NCBI RefSeq assembly: GCF_900107665.1
Contig: NZ_FNQT01000007.1
Coordinates: 1-64,000 of the forward strand
Direction of reading: 5' to 3'
Source of the DNA: Haloplanus vescus
GTDB lineage: Archaea; Halobacteriota; Halobacteria; Halobacteriales; Haloferacaceae
DNA: 64,000 bases
In this document: positions 52,829-62,274 of the stretch, piece by piece
How the letters are laid out: every line of letters starts with the position of its first letter
Numbering within the stretch: position 1 is the first letter of the stretch
Position numbers and translations under genes: made by a program
Notes under the pieces: model-generated
What the model was told of the DNA's origin: nothing
What the model saw: the letters and a program-made list of their open reading frames with translations, nothing else
The model's database searches: none

Positions 52829-55057
52829 TCAGCCGAACAGCCGTTCCAGCAGCCCTCGGTCGCGCTCGCGTTCGGCCAGCAGGACCGAGCAGTCCACCTC
52901 GTCGACCACGTCGAGTGCGAGGGCGCCCCGCACGAGTCGGTCGAGGAGGCCCCGCTCCGTCGCACCGATGATAAGCATCGTGGCGTCCGCCGCTTCCGCT
53001 TCGATGGCTGCCTCCACGTCGCCCGAGCGCACGACGAGCTCCGCCCCTTCGAGGCCGTGCTCTGTCGCCCACTCTTCGAGGAACGCTTCGCCCGCCGCAA
53101 CGTCGTCGGCGACGTGGAGCACCCGCACCTCGGCGTCGCGGGCCGTCCGTAGGAGCGCCGCCACCTCCGCGGCGAGTTCGGAGTCCGGGCCTCCGGCCGT
53201 CGGCACGACGATTCGGGACGGGTCGAAGCCCCGGTCTCTGAGCACAAGCATGTCGCAGGGCAGGGAGCTGACGAGTTCGTCCATCGTCCCCTCGACCCGC
53301 CCCGGGGCGCCGTGGGCGCCGGGGTTCCAGCCCATCACCACGAGGTCGGCGTCGTGAGTGCGCGCCGCGTCGAAGACGCCCTCGTAGGAGCGATGCGAGA
53401 GGATGGTGTGGGTCTCCACGTCGACGCCGAACGTCTCGGCGTCCGCCCGCGCCCGGTCGAGGAGGAACTTCGAGGTTTCGTCGATGTCGTCGCTCCGGCC
53501 GCGGGCGCGTTCGAGTGCCGTCTGGTCCGGCACCGTGATGATGTGGGTGGCGACGACCGTCCCCCCGTGCGCCTTGGCGATGATGCTCGCGAGCTCTATC
53601 AGTTCGGCCTCGTGCTCCGGATTCGCCAGCGGCACCATCACTCGGTACTCGCCGCCGTCCGGTTGCACGCTCGCGGCGGCGTCGACGGCGGCGTCCGGCA
53701 GGTCCTCGGCCCGGTTGAGGATGTACTCGGAGAGGACGCCCTGCTTGGTGGCGCGGGACCGCGCGTAAGCGAAGTACCAGACGATGGCACCCGCGACGAG
53801 CAGGGCGCTGAACGCGATGACCAGCGGCGCGATGAAGACGATGAGACCGAGAGCGGTGAGCGCGCCCAGAATCGGCACCACCGGATAGAGCGGCACCGTG
53901 TAGTCCGGGTCGTAGTCCGACGGCTCGGCCTCCCGCATCACGATGAGTGCGACGTTGAGGAGGGCGTAGATGAGCAGGTGGAGGACACTCCCCATCGCCG
54001 CCAGCGTCTCGACCGTCCCGGCGGCGATGAAGAAGACGATGAGCGCGCCCGTGATGGCGATGGCGCGATACGGGGTGGCGAAGCGCGGGTGAATCTCGTT
54101 GAGCGACTCGCTGACGATGCCGTCACGCCCCATCGCGAAGTTGATGCGCGAGGAGGCGAGGATGGAGGCGTTGGCGCTGGAGGCGGTGGCCAGCAAGCCC
54201 CCGAGGAGCATGGCGATGGCGCCCGCCGGCCCGAGCAACAGGCGCGCGACTTCGACGACGGCGATTTGTTCGTTCGGGAGCGCGTCGATGAACCCCTGTT
54301 CGACCGCGGCGGCCATCGTCACCAGTACGAGCACGTAGATGACGGTGACGAGGAGGACGCTGCCGATGACCGCCCGCGGCAGGTTGACGCCGGGATTCTT
54401 GATCTCCTCGGCGACGCTCGTAATCTGGACGAAGCCGAGATAGGAGACGAAGACGATGCCCGTCACCGCCATCGTGTCGCTGAACGTCGCCGCGGGCGGC
54501 AGGTTCGCCGGGTCGGCGCGGAGCGCACCGTAGGCGGTGAAGACGGCCAAAATCCCAACCAGTAGGATGACGATGATGTTCTGCAGCCGCCCCGTCTCCT
54601 TCGCGCCGACGTAGTTGATGGCGATGAAGAGTATCGCCCCCGCGAGCGCGATGACCTTCACTGGGTCGAGAGCGATTGGGCCGACGCCGACCGTCCCCGT
54701 CAGCCCGAATATCTGCTGGATGTACTGGCCGAAGCCGACCATGTAGAACGCGGAGGCGAAGGCGAGGCCGAGCCAGTTGGCCCACCCCGCAATCGACCCG
54801 AACAGCGGGCCGAGCGCGTGGTTGACGTAGTAGTACGCCCCGCCCGACTTGGGCATGGCCGTCCCGAGTTCGCTTGCCGAAAACGCCGTCAGCAGGGCGA
54901 TACCGCCGCCGAGGAGGAAGGCGACGACGGCGAACGACCCCGCCTGACTGATGGCCGTTCGCGGCAGGACGAAGATGCCCGCGCCAATCATCGTCCCGAC
55001 GCCGATGGTCAGCGCCGCCAGCGGACCGAGGTCTTTCGCGAGTTCTTCGTCGCTCAC
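52829..55057 (-). CDS. APC-family amino-acid permease with two C-terminal USP domains
   Basis: A 742-residue fusion. Residues 1-430 form an APC/amino-acid-polyamine permease with 12 helices (GVGTMIGAGIFVLP near residue 18, 'GGAYYYVNHALGP' near 70). Residues about 465-600 and 615-742 are tandem universal-stress (USP) domains (TVVATHIITVP...DLVVMGWNPGA; RVLHVADDVAA...LIIGATERGLLDRL) that bind nucleotides and regulate transport. Substrate is unknown. The downstream 44 bases separate it from mutS. Its ATG overlaps the next USP gene's stop (ATGA). Confidence 0.92.
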   Translation of the reverse strand: MSDEELAKDLGPLAALTIGVGTMIGAGIFVLPRTAISQAGSFAVVAFLLGGGIALLTAFSASELGTAMPKSGGAYYYVNHALGPLFGSIAGWANWLGLAFASAFYMVGFGQYIQQIFGLTGTVGVGPIALDPVKVIALAGAILFIAINYVGAKETGRLQNIIVILLVGILAVFTAYGALRADPANLPPAATFSDTMAVTGIVFVSYLGFVQITSVAEEIKNPGVNLPRAVIGSVLLVTVIYVLVLVTMAAAVEQGFIDALPNEQIAVVEVARLLLGPAGAIAMLLGGLLATASSANASILASSRINFAMGRDGIVSESLNEIHPRFATPYRAIAITGALIVFFIAAGTVETLAAMGSVLHLLIYALLNVALIVMREAEPSDYDPDYTVPLYPVVPILGALTALGLIVFIAPLVIAFSALLVAGAIVWYFAYARSRATKQGVLSEYILNRAEDLPDAAVDAAASVQPDGGEYRVMVPLANPEHEAELIELASIIAKAHGGTVVATHIITVPDQTALERARGRSDDIDETSKFLLDRARADAETFGVDVETHTILSHRSYEGVFDAARTHDADLVVMGWNPGAHGAPGRVEGTMDELVSSLPCDMLVLRDRGFDPSRIVVPTAGGPDSELAAEVAALLRTARDAEVRVLHVADDVAAGEAFLEEWATEHGLEGAELVVRSGDVEAAIEAEAADATMLIIGATERGLLDRLVRGALALDVVDEVDCSVLLAERERDRGLLERLFG

Positions 55058-55509
55058 TGCTCGGCCTCCACGTCCGGCAACACGACCACCGGTCGGTCGC
55101 TCTCGCTGACGAGTCGGTCACGCACGTTCCCCGTCAGGAGGTCGAGCAGCCACGACCCGTCCCGGGGGTGGAAGACGATGGCGCTCGCGTCGACGTCGGT
55201 CGCGGCGTCGATAATCGTCGCCGCCACGTCCGTCCCGTAGCGAATCTCCGTCTCCACGTCGACGCCCGCGTCGGCGGCGGCCTCGCGGACGACGGCGAAC
55301 GCGTCTTCCGCCGCCGCCTCACGCTGTTCGACCGAGGCCTTGTCGGGCGCGCCGCCGGCTTTCTCGACGACGTGGACGACGACCGGGCGGCCGCCTTCGG
55401 CGGCGATGCGAGGGAACGCCGCCCGGCACGTCTCGCGCGCGTCGTCCTCGCTCGCGACGGGGATTAGTGGACGCGACAGGAGGGACGGCGGGTCGGCGGT
55501 CTCGCTCAC
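55054..55509 (-). CDS. universal stress protein
   Basis: A 151-residue single USP domain with first strand SRPLIPVASEDDARET and the region ASAIVFHPRDGSWLLDLLTGNVRDRLVSESDRPVVVLP, which corresponds to the nucleotide-binding loop of the family. The G-x2-G-x9-G motif is degenerate. Start is a GTG. It is the first gene of a two-gene operon with the APC-USP permease and may regulate it. Confidence 0.85.
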   Translation of the reverse strand: MSETADPPSLLSRPLIPVASEDDARETCRAAFPRIAAEGGRPVVVHVVEKAGGAPDKASVEQREAAAEDAFAVVREAAADAGVDVETEIRYGTDVAATIIDAATDVDASAIVFHPRDGSWLLDLLTGNVRDRLVSESDRPVVVLPDVEAEQ

Positions 55510-55542
55510 GTCGCGTCACACCTCGTTGCGCGCCTGACGTGA
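55506..55542. promoter_or_regulatory. inverted repeat over the USP start
   Basis: TCACGTC (55506-55512) and GACGTGA (55536-55542) form a 7-bp inverted repeat with a 23-base spacer that covers the start codon of the USP gene. It may be an operator for a dimeric regulator. There is no direct support for a specific protein. Confidence 0.25.
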
Positions 55543-55632
55543 TTTCGTCCGTTCATACAGGGAGTCCGGGGCGCGACGACCATCACGTTTCCTATACCGA
55601 CGAGTCCCGGTCGATGGGTGCGTCCCCGCCGC

Positions 55633-56046
55633 TCAGACCTGTGTCACCCACGCCCGGTAGTCGTCGTCGAGTTCGTAGGTGGCCTGGAGGGCGCGGTCGG
55701 CGAACTGCCCCAGTCGGTTGGCGTCCGACCGGGCGGTGATTCGGACGTTCGCCCCCTCGGCCTCGTCGGGGCGTTCGATTTTCTCGATGCGACACTCGGG
55801 GAACTCCGAGAGTAGCCCCTTCAGGCGGTCGAGTTCCGCGTCGGAGCAATCGAGGTTGAACGTCTCGTCCGCGAACTGAATCCACGGGACCGGTTCGGGG
55901 TCGTCGGCGTCCGGGTCGATGCCCGGCGCGTCTTCGGCGTCGACTTCGATAGTCAGGAACTGGCTCCCGCGGTTCCGGTGGGCGAGCACCGCTTCCGCGA
56001 ACAGTTTGCACCGGGCGCCGGTGTCGGCGGCGTCGAAGCGTGTCAT
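55633..56046 (-). CDS. conserved haloarchaeal hypothetical protein
   Basis: A 137-residue acidic soluble protein beginning MTRFDAADTGARCKLFAEAVLAHRNRG, with the core 'FADETFNLDCSDAELDRLKGLLSEFPECRIEKIERP' and the ending RAWVTQV. It contains three cysteines but no metal motif. Start ATG 56046 is used; an in-frame codon seven residues upstream is possible. It lies between the USP gene and the DJ-1 pseudogene, on the opposite strand to the latter. Function unknown. Confidence 0.7.
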   Translation of the reverse strand: MTRFDAADTGARCKLFAEAVLAHRNRGSQFLTIEVDAEDAPGIDPDADDPEPVPWIQFADETFNLDCSDAELDRLKGLLSEFPECRIEKIERPDEAEGANVRITARSDANRLGQFADRALQATYELDDDYRAWVTQV

Positions 56047-56141
56047 GGATGCCCTTTCTGGCGCCACGGGAAAAAGCCGCGCGGGTTCCGAATCGCCGCC
56101 ACCGCGTCTCTCTTTACGCCGCCGCTCCTATCCCGCCGCGT

Positions 56142-56837
56142 ATGCCATCCGCACTGTTCGTCGTCAGCGAGGAGGGGGGTACTGGGGAGAGGAATGCATC
56201 GAGCCGTTGACGACGCTCGACGCGGCGGGCGTCGACATCACCGTCGCGACGCCGACTGGGTCGCCGCCCGTCGTCGACGAGCGGTCGGTCGACCCGGCCA
56301 ACGTCGGCGAGGAGACGGCGGCCCCACGTCCGAGACGTCCACGAGACGGACGCGCGACTCAACGACCCCGAATCGATTACAGCGGTCGACGCCGCCGACT
56401 ACGACGCCGTCGTCTTCCCCGGCGGGCACGGGACGGAGTGGGACGTCAATCAGGACCGCCACGCGCGGGCGCTCCTCCGAGACACCGTCGAGGGCGACGG
56501 GACGGCGCTCGTCGTCTGCCACGCCGTCGGCATCCTCGCGTTCACCCGGACGAGCGACGGCGACTTCCTCGTCGACGGGCGCGACGTGACCGGCTTCCCG
56601 AACGAGTGGGAGGAGGGAATCGTCGACGACCACGACCTGATGCCAGACGGCCGGAAGCTGCCGTACTGGGTCGAAGACGAGGTGAAAGCCGCGGGCGCGA
56701 ACTGGGACGCCGAACTCGACGCCGACACCTCCGTCACCGTCGACGGGTCGCTCGTCACCGCCCGCGGCCCGGGGTCCTCGGCCGCCGCGGCGCGGACGCT
56801 GCTTGCCGAACTCGGTATCGACGCCCCCGACGCGTAG
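56142..56837 (+). pseudogene. DJ-1/PfpI-family protein gene with two compensating frameshifts
   Basis: The ATG at 56142 reads MPSALFVVSEEG, then after a run of six G (about 56171) the frame must shift by one to read YWGEECIEPLTTLDAAGVDITVATPTGSPP...VDPANVGEETA. Near 56315 it must shift back to read HVRDVHETDARLNDPE...'VVFPGGHGTEWD' and the nucleophile-elbow VVCHAVGIL, ending at 56837. The final frame equals the first. Without the shifts a TGA occurs early. The whole protein would be about 230 residues, a class I glutamine-amidotransferase-like DJ-1 fold (glyoxalase/chaperone type). True decay or two base-call errors are both possible. Confidence 0.8.
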
Positions 56838-56885
56838 CCGCCGTATCCGAACGCCTTTTGCCGTCGCGGCCTTCTCTCGGCTCGA

Positions 56886-58682
56886 ATGAACACGCTGCTG
56901 TGGGTGCTCGTCGGTATCCTCGTCTACTCTCTCGCAGCGAAGGCCCTCCAGATTCGCGGCTACCTGCCCGATTCCGTGCGACTGCAGGGGCCGATTGCGA
57001 CGATACACACGAAGCGCGGGCGCGCCCTGCTCACCCGCCTCGCCAAGCCCAAACGCTTCTGGCGAGCATGGAGCAACGTCGGTGTCGGCGTCGCCCTCGT
57101 CATCATGGTCGGGATGTTCGTCCTCCTGCTCTTTCAGGCCATCTCCATCCTCCGCAACCCGCCGGCGCCGTCGGCGGTCAACCAGCCCGAGAACTTCCTC
57201 GTCGTCCCCGGCGTCAACGACTTCCTTCCTCTCTCGGTCGCTCCGGAAATCGTCTTCGGCCTGCTGGTCGGCCTCGTCGTCCACGAGGGCGGGCACGGCC
57301 TGCTCTGTCGCGTCGAGGACATCGACATCGACTCGATGGGCGCCGTCTTCCTCGCGTTCATCCCCGTCGGCGCCTTCGTCGAACCCGACGAGGAGAGCCA
57401 GTCGAACGCGAACCGCGGGGCGCGAACCCGGATGTTCGCCGCGGGCGTGACGAACAACTTCGTCCTGACCGCCATCGCCTTCGCGCTCCTGTTCGGCCCC
57501 GTCGTCGGCGCAGTCGGCGTCGCCCCCGGCGTCGCCGTCGACGGCGCATACGCGGGGTCGCCGGCGTCGGCCGCCGGCATCGACAACGGCGACCGCATCA
57601 CCGCCATCGAGGGGACGAACGTGACGACCGAACGCGACCTCGATAACGCGCTCCTCGCCGCCGAGGACCGCACCGTCAGCGTCGAAGTCGACGGCGAGCG
57701 GACGGTGCAAGTCGAGCGCTCCCTCGTCGCCGTCGGGAGTGTCGACGGCAACCCCGCGAACCTGACGGTCGAAGACGACCCCATCGGCATCACCGCGGTT
57801 AACGGGACGGCGGTCCAGACGCGCGGCGAACTCCAGTCGGCGCTCGAAGACGCCGGCGACTTCGCTCGCGTCGAGACGACGGCCGGCACGCGAACGATTC
57901 CCGTCGGGGCGTACGTCACTCGCGCCGCCCCCGACGGACCGATAGCCAACGCCTCCGGCGACGACCTCGCGAACACCTCGTTCCTCATCGCCGGGATCGA
58001 CGGCGAGCGCATCACCTCCTCGACGGACCTCGCGCGCACCCTCGACGGGTACGACGACGGTGACCGCGTCAGCGTCCGCGTCTACGCCGACGGCGCGTTC
58101 CAGTCCTACGACGTGCGCCTCGGCGAGACCCCGCGCGACGGCAACGCCTTCGTCGGCGTCGACCTCTTCCCCGGTACGAGCGGATTGCTCGTCACCGACT
58201 TCGGCGTCCGCACCTACCCCGCCGCCACCTACCTCGAACTCCTCGGCGGGTCCGGCGGTGGCGGCGAGGGGTCGATGTTCCCCGGCCTGACGGATTCGCC
58301 GTTCGCCTTGGTGTACGTCGCCCTCGTTCTCCCCCTCGCCTCCATCGTCCTCGGCATCCCCAACTTCCCCGGGTTCACGCCCGCAGTCACCGACTTCTAC
58401 GTGATTCAGGGACCGCTGGCGCCCCTCGGTGACGGGGTGTTCATCTTCGCGAACGTCCTCTTCTGGACGGCGTGGGTGAACCTCCAACTCGGCCTGTTCA
58501 ACTGCATCCCGGGCTACCCGCTCGACGGCGGGCGCATCCTGCGGATGGGCGCCGAAGCCGTGGTGTCGCGGCTCCCCGTCTCGGACTCCGAGCGACTGGT
58601 GCAGACCATCACCACCAGCATCGGGTTGACGATGCTCGCGTCGCTCATCCTGATGATCTTCGGGCCGCAGTTGCTTTCGTAG
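56886..58682 (+). CDS. site-2 protease family (M50) membrane metalloprotease with PDZ domains
   Basis: A 598-residue intramembrane protease. The zinc motif HEGGH lies near residue 137 in a transmembrane segment, and the second motif NCIPGYPLDGGR near residue 545 supplies the Asp ligand. Between them are two PDZ-like domains (GSPASAAGIDNGDRITAIEGTNV and a second around 'IAGIDGERITSSTDLARTL'). About six helices in total. It should cleave membrane proteins, for example regulators. Start ATG 56886. Confidence 0.92.
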   Translation: MNTLLWVLVGILVYSLAAKALQIRGYLPDSVRLQGPIATIHTKRGRALLTRLAKPKRFWRAWSNVGVGVALVIMVGMFVLLLFQAISILRNPPAPSAVNQPENFLVVPGVNDFLPLSVAPEIVFGLLVGLVVHEGGHGLLCRVEDIDIDSMGAVFLAFIPVGAFVEPDEESQSNANRGARTRMFAAGVTNNFVLTAIAFALLFGPVVGAVGVAPGVAVDGAYAGSPASAAGIDNGDRITAIEGTNVTTERDLDNALLAAEDRTVSVEVDGERTVQVERSLVAVGSVDGNPANLTVEDDPIGITAVNGTAVQTRGELQSALEDAGDFARVETTAGTRTIPVGAYVTRAAPDGPIANASGDDLANTSFLIAGIDGERITSSTDLARTLDGYDDGDRVSVRVYADGAFQSYDVRLGETPRDGNAFVGVDLFPGTSGLLVTDFGVRTYPAATYLELLGGSGGGGEGSMFPGLTDSPFALVYVALVLPLASIVLGIPNFPGFTPAVTDFYVIQGPLAPLGDGVFIFANVLFWTAWVNLQLGLFNCIPGYPLDGGRILRMGAEAVVSRLPVSDSERLVQTITTSIGLTMLASLILMIFGPQLLS

Positions 58683-58746
58683 GTCGCTTCCCACTCGTTG
58701 GAAGCGACACACAACTCCCATACCCCCCCAGTGCCAACAGCGACTC

Positions 58747-60195
58747 ATGCGCGAGCCACCCCAGACTGACGAAGGCTGGTACGCACTGCACGACTTCCGT
58801 CGCGTCGACTGGTCGGCGTGGCGCGACGCCCCCGAACGGGAGCGCGACCGGGCCGTCGAGGAAGGTGTGGAGTACCTCCAGCGCCACGAAGCCGTCGATG
58901 ACGAGGACGGTGCCTCCGCCGTCTTCGCCATGGTCGGACACAAGGCCGACCTGCTCATCGTCCACCTGCGCCCGACGCTGGATGCCCTCTCGACCGCCGA
59001 ACGTCAGTTCGACCGCACGGCGCTCGGCGCCTTCACCGAGCAGTCTACCTCCTACGTTTCCGTCACCGAGGTCAGCGGCTACGTCTCGGACGCCTACTTC
59101 GCCGACGACGAAGAGGAGGTCGACACCGGCCTCAAACGCTACATCGAGGGGAAGCTCGAACCAGAGATTCCGGACGACCAGTACGTCAGTTTCTACCCGA
59201 TGAGCCGGAAGCGGGGCGAGCAGGACAACTGGTACGACCTGCCCTTCGAGCGCCGCCGCGAGATGATGGAAGAGCACGGCGAACACGGCCGCGAGTTCGC
59301 CGGACAGGTGAAGCAAATCGTCGCCTCCTCGGTCGGTCTCGACGACTGGGAGTGGGGCGTGACGCTCTTCTCCGAGGACCCGACCGACCTCAAGGACATC
59401 GTCTACGAGATGCGCTACGACGAGGCGAGCGCCCGCTACAGCGAGTTCGGCCCCTTCTACGTCGGGCGGCGCTTCCCGCCGAGCGACCTGCCCGCCTTCC
59501 TCGCGGGCGAGGACGTGCCGACGGGCGAGGACGGCGGTCACGGCCACGGTGGGGGTCACGCTCACGGCGAAGGTGACGACCACGCCCACGGCGACGACGA
59601 GGGTGACGCGGACGGCGGCATCCGCGGCGAACTCGAAGACCTGAACATCTACGCCGGCCAGCCCCACGGCGAGGACGTGTACGCGACGGTCCTCTACTCC
59701 GAGGCCGACGCCGACGAACTGTTCGAGGAGGTCGACGGCCTGCGGTCGAACTTCGACCACTACGACACCCACGAGATGACGGCGGTGTACGACGCCCTCG
59801 AACGCGACCGGCGAGCGGTCGTGAGCATCTGGGAGACGGCGAGCGCTGCCGACACCGCCGCGGGCTTCCTCTCCGAACTCCCCGGCATCGTCAGTCGGGC
59901 GGGCGAGGAGTCCGGGTTCGGCACGATGGGCATGTTCTACACGGTCAAACCGGACCATCGCGAGGACTTCGTTGACAAGTTCGAGACGGTCGGCGACCTG
60001 TTGGCTGAGATGGAGGGCCACGGCGAGACGGACCTGATGATCAACGTCGAGGACGAGAACGACATGTTCATCGCCAGTCAGTGGCGCTCGAAAGACGACG
60101 CCATGGGCTTTTTCCGCTCCGACGAGTTCGCGGACACCGTCTCGTGGGGGCGTGACGTCCTCGCGGACCGACCGCGGCACGTCTTCCTCGCGTAA
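58747..60195 (+). CDS. pitA: PitA: chlorite-dismutase-like and ABM-domain fusion protein
   Basis: A 482-residue protein. Residues 1-250 form a chlorite-dismutase/HemQ-like domain (WYALHDFRRVDW..., 'FAMVGHKADLLIVHL', 'FYPMSRKRG..NWYDL', 'VYEMRYDEASARYSEFGPFYVGRR'). A His-rich linker (HGHGGGHAHGEGDDHAHGD, about 264-282) follows, then a C-terminal antibiotic-biosynthesis-monooxygenase-like domain. This fusion is the haloarchaeal PitA, with a heme-related role likely. The linker could bind metal. The start ATG 58747 is well placed, 65 bases after the protease. Confidence 0.92.
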   Translation: MREPPQTDEGWYALHDFRRVDWSAWRDAPERERDRAVEEGVEYLQRHEAVDDEDGASAVFAMVGHKADLLIVHLRPTLDALSTAERQFDRTALGAFTEQSTSYVSVTEVSGYVSDAYFADDEEEVDTGLKRYIEGKLEPEIPDDQYVSFYPMSRKRGEQDNWYDLPFERRREMMEEHGEHGREFAGQVKQIVASSVGLDDWEWGVTLFSEDPTDLKDIVYEMRYDEASARYSEFGPFYVGRRFPPSDLPAFLAGEDVPTGEDGGHGHGGGHAHGEGDDHAHGDDEGDADGGIRGELEDLNIYAGQPHGEDVYATVLYSEADADELFEEVDGLRSNFDHYDTHEMTAVYDALERDRRAVVSIWETASAADTAAGFLSELPGIVSRAGEESGFGTMGMFYTVKPDHREDFVDKFETVGDLLAEMEGHGETDLMINVEDENDMFIASQWRSKDDAMGFFRSDEFADTVSWGRDVLADRPRHVFLA

Positions 60196-60263
60196 GCCCG
60201 CGCCGTCCCGCGGGCCGCGCACATCCGAACCCCTTTGGGGACTCCTGACTTACCACGGCTGAA

Positions 60264-61163
60264 ATGACGAAGCGACACGTCTCGCTCCCCGCCGAGGCCG
60301 ACGACGGGGTCGGCGAGTTCATCGACCACGTCGACGAGCGACTTTCCTCGGACGAGGACACCTGTGCGGTGGTACAGGACGTACTTATCGACCTGTTCGG
60401 GGACCGCGAGGCGTACGAGCGCTGGCAGAACGGTGGCGACGTCTCGCCCGCCGAACGCGTCCGCCTCCAGGGTTACGACCCCTGTAACGCCACGCTCGAG
60501 AGCGAGTACTACGCCGAGAAAGACGAGTCCCGCTTCCAGCGCTCCAAGCACCTCCAGTGGCTCTGGCGGCAGTTCGACGCCACGCCCATGGCCGACAACG
60601 TCGAGTTCGCCCTCCGATTCCGGCGGATGCTCGCCGACCACCTCTTCGCCGACTGCGGCGACGACTGTCGATTCTTCAAGGGCATCACCTTCACCTACGG
60701 CCACAACATCTCCGTCGGCGACAACGTCGTCATCCATGACGACGTCCACCTCGACGACCGCGGGCAGCTGACGGTCGGCGACCGCGTCTCTATCTCCGAC
60801 GGCGTCCACCTCTACAGCCACGACCACGACGTCGTCGACCAGACCGAGGTCAAAAACTACCACACGGTCATCGAGGACGACGCTCGCGTCACCTACGACG
60901 CCATGGTGAGTGCGGGGTCGAGGGTGGGTCAGAACGCCGTCGTCGGCGCCCGTGCCGTCGTGCAGGGCGACGTTCCCGACCACCACATCGCCGTCGGTAT
61001 GCCCGCCAAGAGCGTCCGGGTCAAACCCGGCTGGGAGAACGTGGCCGAACCCCTCGAGGCGGGCGGTGAGAACCGCAAGGAGAAGCGCCGCATCGACTAC
61101 GACCTCCCCGAAGACCTCGACGTGTTCGACGAGTTCCAGCGATCGCTCTCCCCGCCAGAATAG
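60264..61163 (+). CDS. left-handed beta-helix (hexapeptide) acyltransferase
   Basis: A 299-residue acetyltransferase. Residues about 105-245 form hexapeptide repeats (ITFTYGHNISVGDNVVIHDDVHLDDRGQLTVGDRV, SISDGVHLYSHDHDVVD, 'IEDDARVTYDAMVSAGSRVGQNAVVGARAVV', 'HIAVGMPAKSVRVKPGW'), with the catalytic-type His in YSHDHDV. The N-terminal 100 residues form an unusual helical domain (VQDVLIDLFGDREAYERWQNGGD). Substrate unknown, likely sugar or maltose-O-acetyltransferase-like. Confidence 0.9.
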   Translation: MTKRHVSLPAEADDGVGEFIDHVDERLSSDEDTCAVVQDVLIDLFGDREAYERWQNGGDVSPAERVRLQGYDPCNATLESEYYAEKDESRFQRSKHLQWLWRQFDATPMADNVEFALRFRRMLADHLFADCGDDCRFFKGITFTYGHNISVGDNVVIHDDVHLDDRGQLTVGDRVSISDGVHLYSHDHDVVDQTEVKNYHTVIEDDARVTYDAMVSAGSRVGQNAVVGARAVVQGDVPDHHIAVGMPAKSVRVKPGWENVAEPLEAGGENRKEKRRIDYDLPEDLDVFDEFQRSLSPPE

Positions 61164-61194
61164 GCTTTTCACGCTCCAGCCCCGATGCTCGGCC

Positions 61195-62274
61195 ATGGAC
61201 AGACGACGCTACCTCGCCACGCTCGGCGTCGCCGCCGTCGCCGGCTGTGCCGGTGAGTCGGAGGACGGGGAACCCACGACGACACCCCAGTCGACGAGCG
61301 GCGACCCCACCGCAGAGGTGCTCGCCACCGACCTCGAAATCCCGTGGGGGGCCGCCTACCGCGACGGGACGCTCTATCTCACCGAGCGCCCGGGGCGTAT
61401 CGTCCGCGTCGCCGTCGGGACGGTCGAACCGGTCGTCGAGTCCGTCGCGGGCGTCCGTCACGCCGGGGAGGGTGGACTGTTGGGTCTTGCCTTCCATCCC
61501 ACCGACCCGGTCGCCTACACCTACCAGACCTACGAGGCCGACGACGGACTGGCGAACCGCCTCGTCCGCCACGACCTGACCGACGACTGGGCGCCGGAGT
61601 CACTCCTCACCGGGATTCCGGGCGCACACATCCACGACGGCGGGCGGGTGTTCGCCCACGACAACTCCCTGTTCGTCACCGCCGGCGACGCCTCGGTCGC
61701 TGACCAGGCGCAGGACCGCGACGTACTCGCCGGGTCGGTCCTCCGGGTGACCTTCGACGGCGACCCCCACCCCGACAACCCCTTCGACTCGCCGGTGTTC
61801 AGCTACGGCCACCGCAACCCGCAGGGCCTCGCCGTCCGCGACGGCGACCTCTACAGCACCGAACACGGCCCACAGGTCGCCGACGAGATAAACGTCCTCA
61901 AGCCCGGGCGAAACTACGGGTGGCCCGAGGCCCGCGGCCCGAGTTCGAACGCGCGCTTCACCGACCCCGTCACGAGTTACTCGCCGACCATCGCGCCCGC
62001 GAGCGCGACGGTGTACGACGGCCCCATCGAGGCGTGGCAGGGCGACTTCTTCTTCGGGACGCTCAAGGCCGAACACATCCACCGCGTGACCTTCGGCGAC
62101 GGCCCCGACGGACCGACCGTCGCCGCCGAGGAACGACTGTTCGATGGCGAGTTCGGCCGGATTCGGACGGTGTTCACCGGTCCCGACGGACACCTGCACG
62201 CCGTGACGAGCAACCGCGACGGCCGGGGGTCGCCCGTCGACGCTGACGACCGCCTGATTCGGTTCACGCCCTGA
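61195..62274 (+). CDS. PQQ-type sugar dehydrogenase lipoprotein (GDH/sorbosone family)
   Basis: A 359-residue secreted protein. Residues 1-20 form a signal with RRRY near the start (Tat-like twin arginine, RRRYLATLGVAAVAGC) and a lipobox cysteine at residue 19 (VAGC), so it is probably a membrane-anchored exported lipoprotein. The mature part is the soluble glucose/sorbosone dehydrogenase beta-propeller (IPWGAAYRDGTLYLTERPGRIVRV, 'GGLLGLAFHP', 'FSYGHRNPQGLA', 'EINVLKPGRNYGWP', 'GPDGHLHAVTS'). The PQQ ligands of known enzymes are plausible. Stop overlaps the next start (TGATG). Confidence 0.9.
   Translation: MDRRRYLATLGVAAVAGCAGESEDGEPTTTPQSTSGDPTAEVLATDLEIPWGAAYRDGTLYLTERPGRIVRVAVGTVEPVVESVAGVRHAGEGGLLGLAFHPTDPVAYTYQTYEADDGLANRLVRHDLTDDWAPESLLTGIPGAHIHDGGRVFAHDNSLFVTAGDASVADQAQDRDVLAGSVLRVTFDGDPHPDNPFDSPVFSYGHRNPQGLAVRDGDLYSTEHGPQVADEINVLKPGRNYGWPEARGPSSNARFTDPVTSYSPTIAPASATVYDGPIEAWQGDFFFGTLKAEHIHRVTFGDGPDGPTVAAEERLFDGEFGRIRTVFTGPDGHLHAVTSNRDGRGSPVDADDRLIRFTP

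Noticed and set aside
56238-58958. 906-residue minus-strand frame
   Set aside because: It is antisense to the site-2 protease and the DJ-1 gene, with no family features. GC-rich DNA keeps long shadow frames open.
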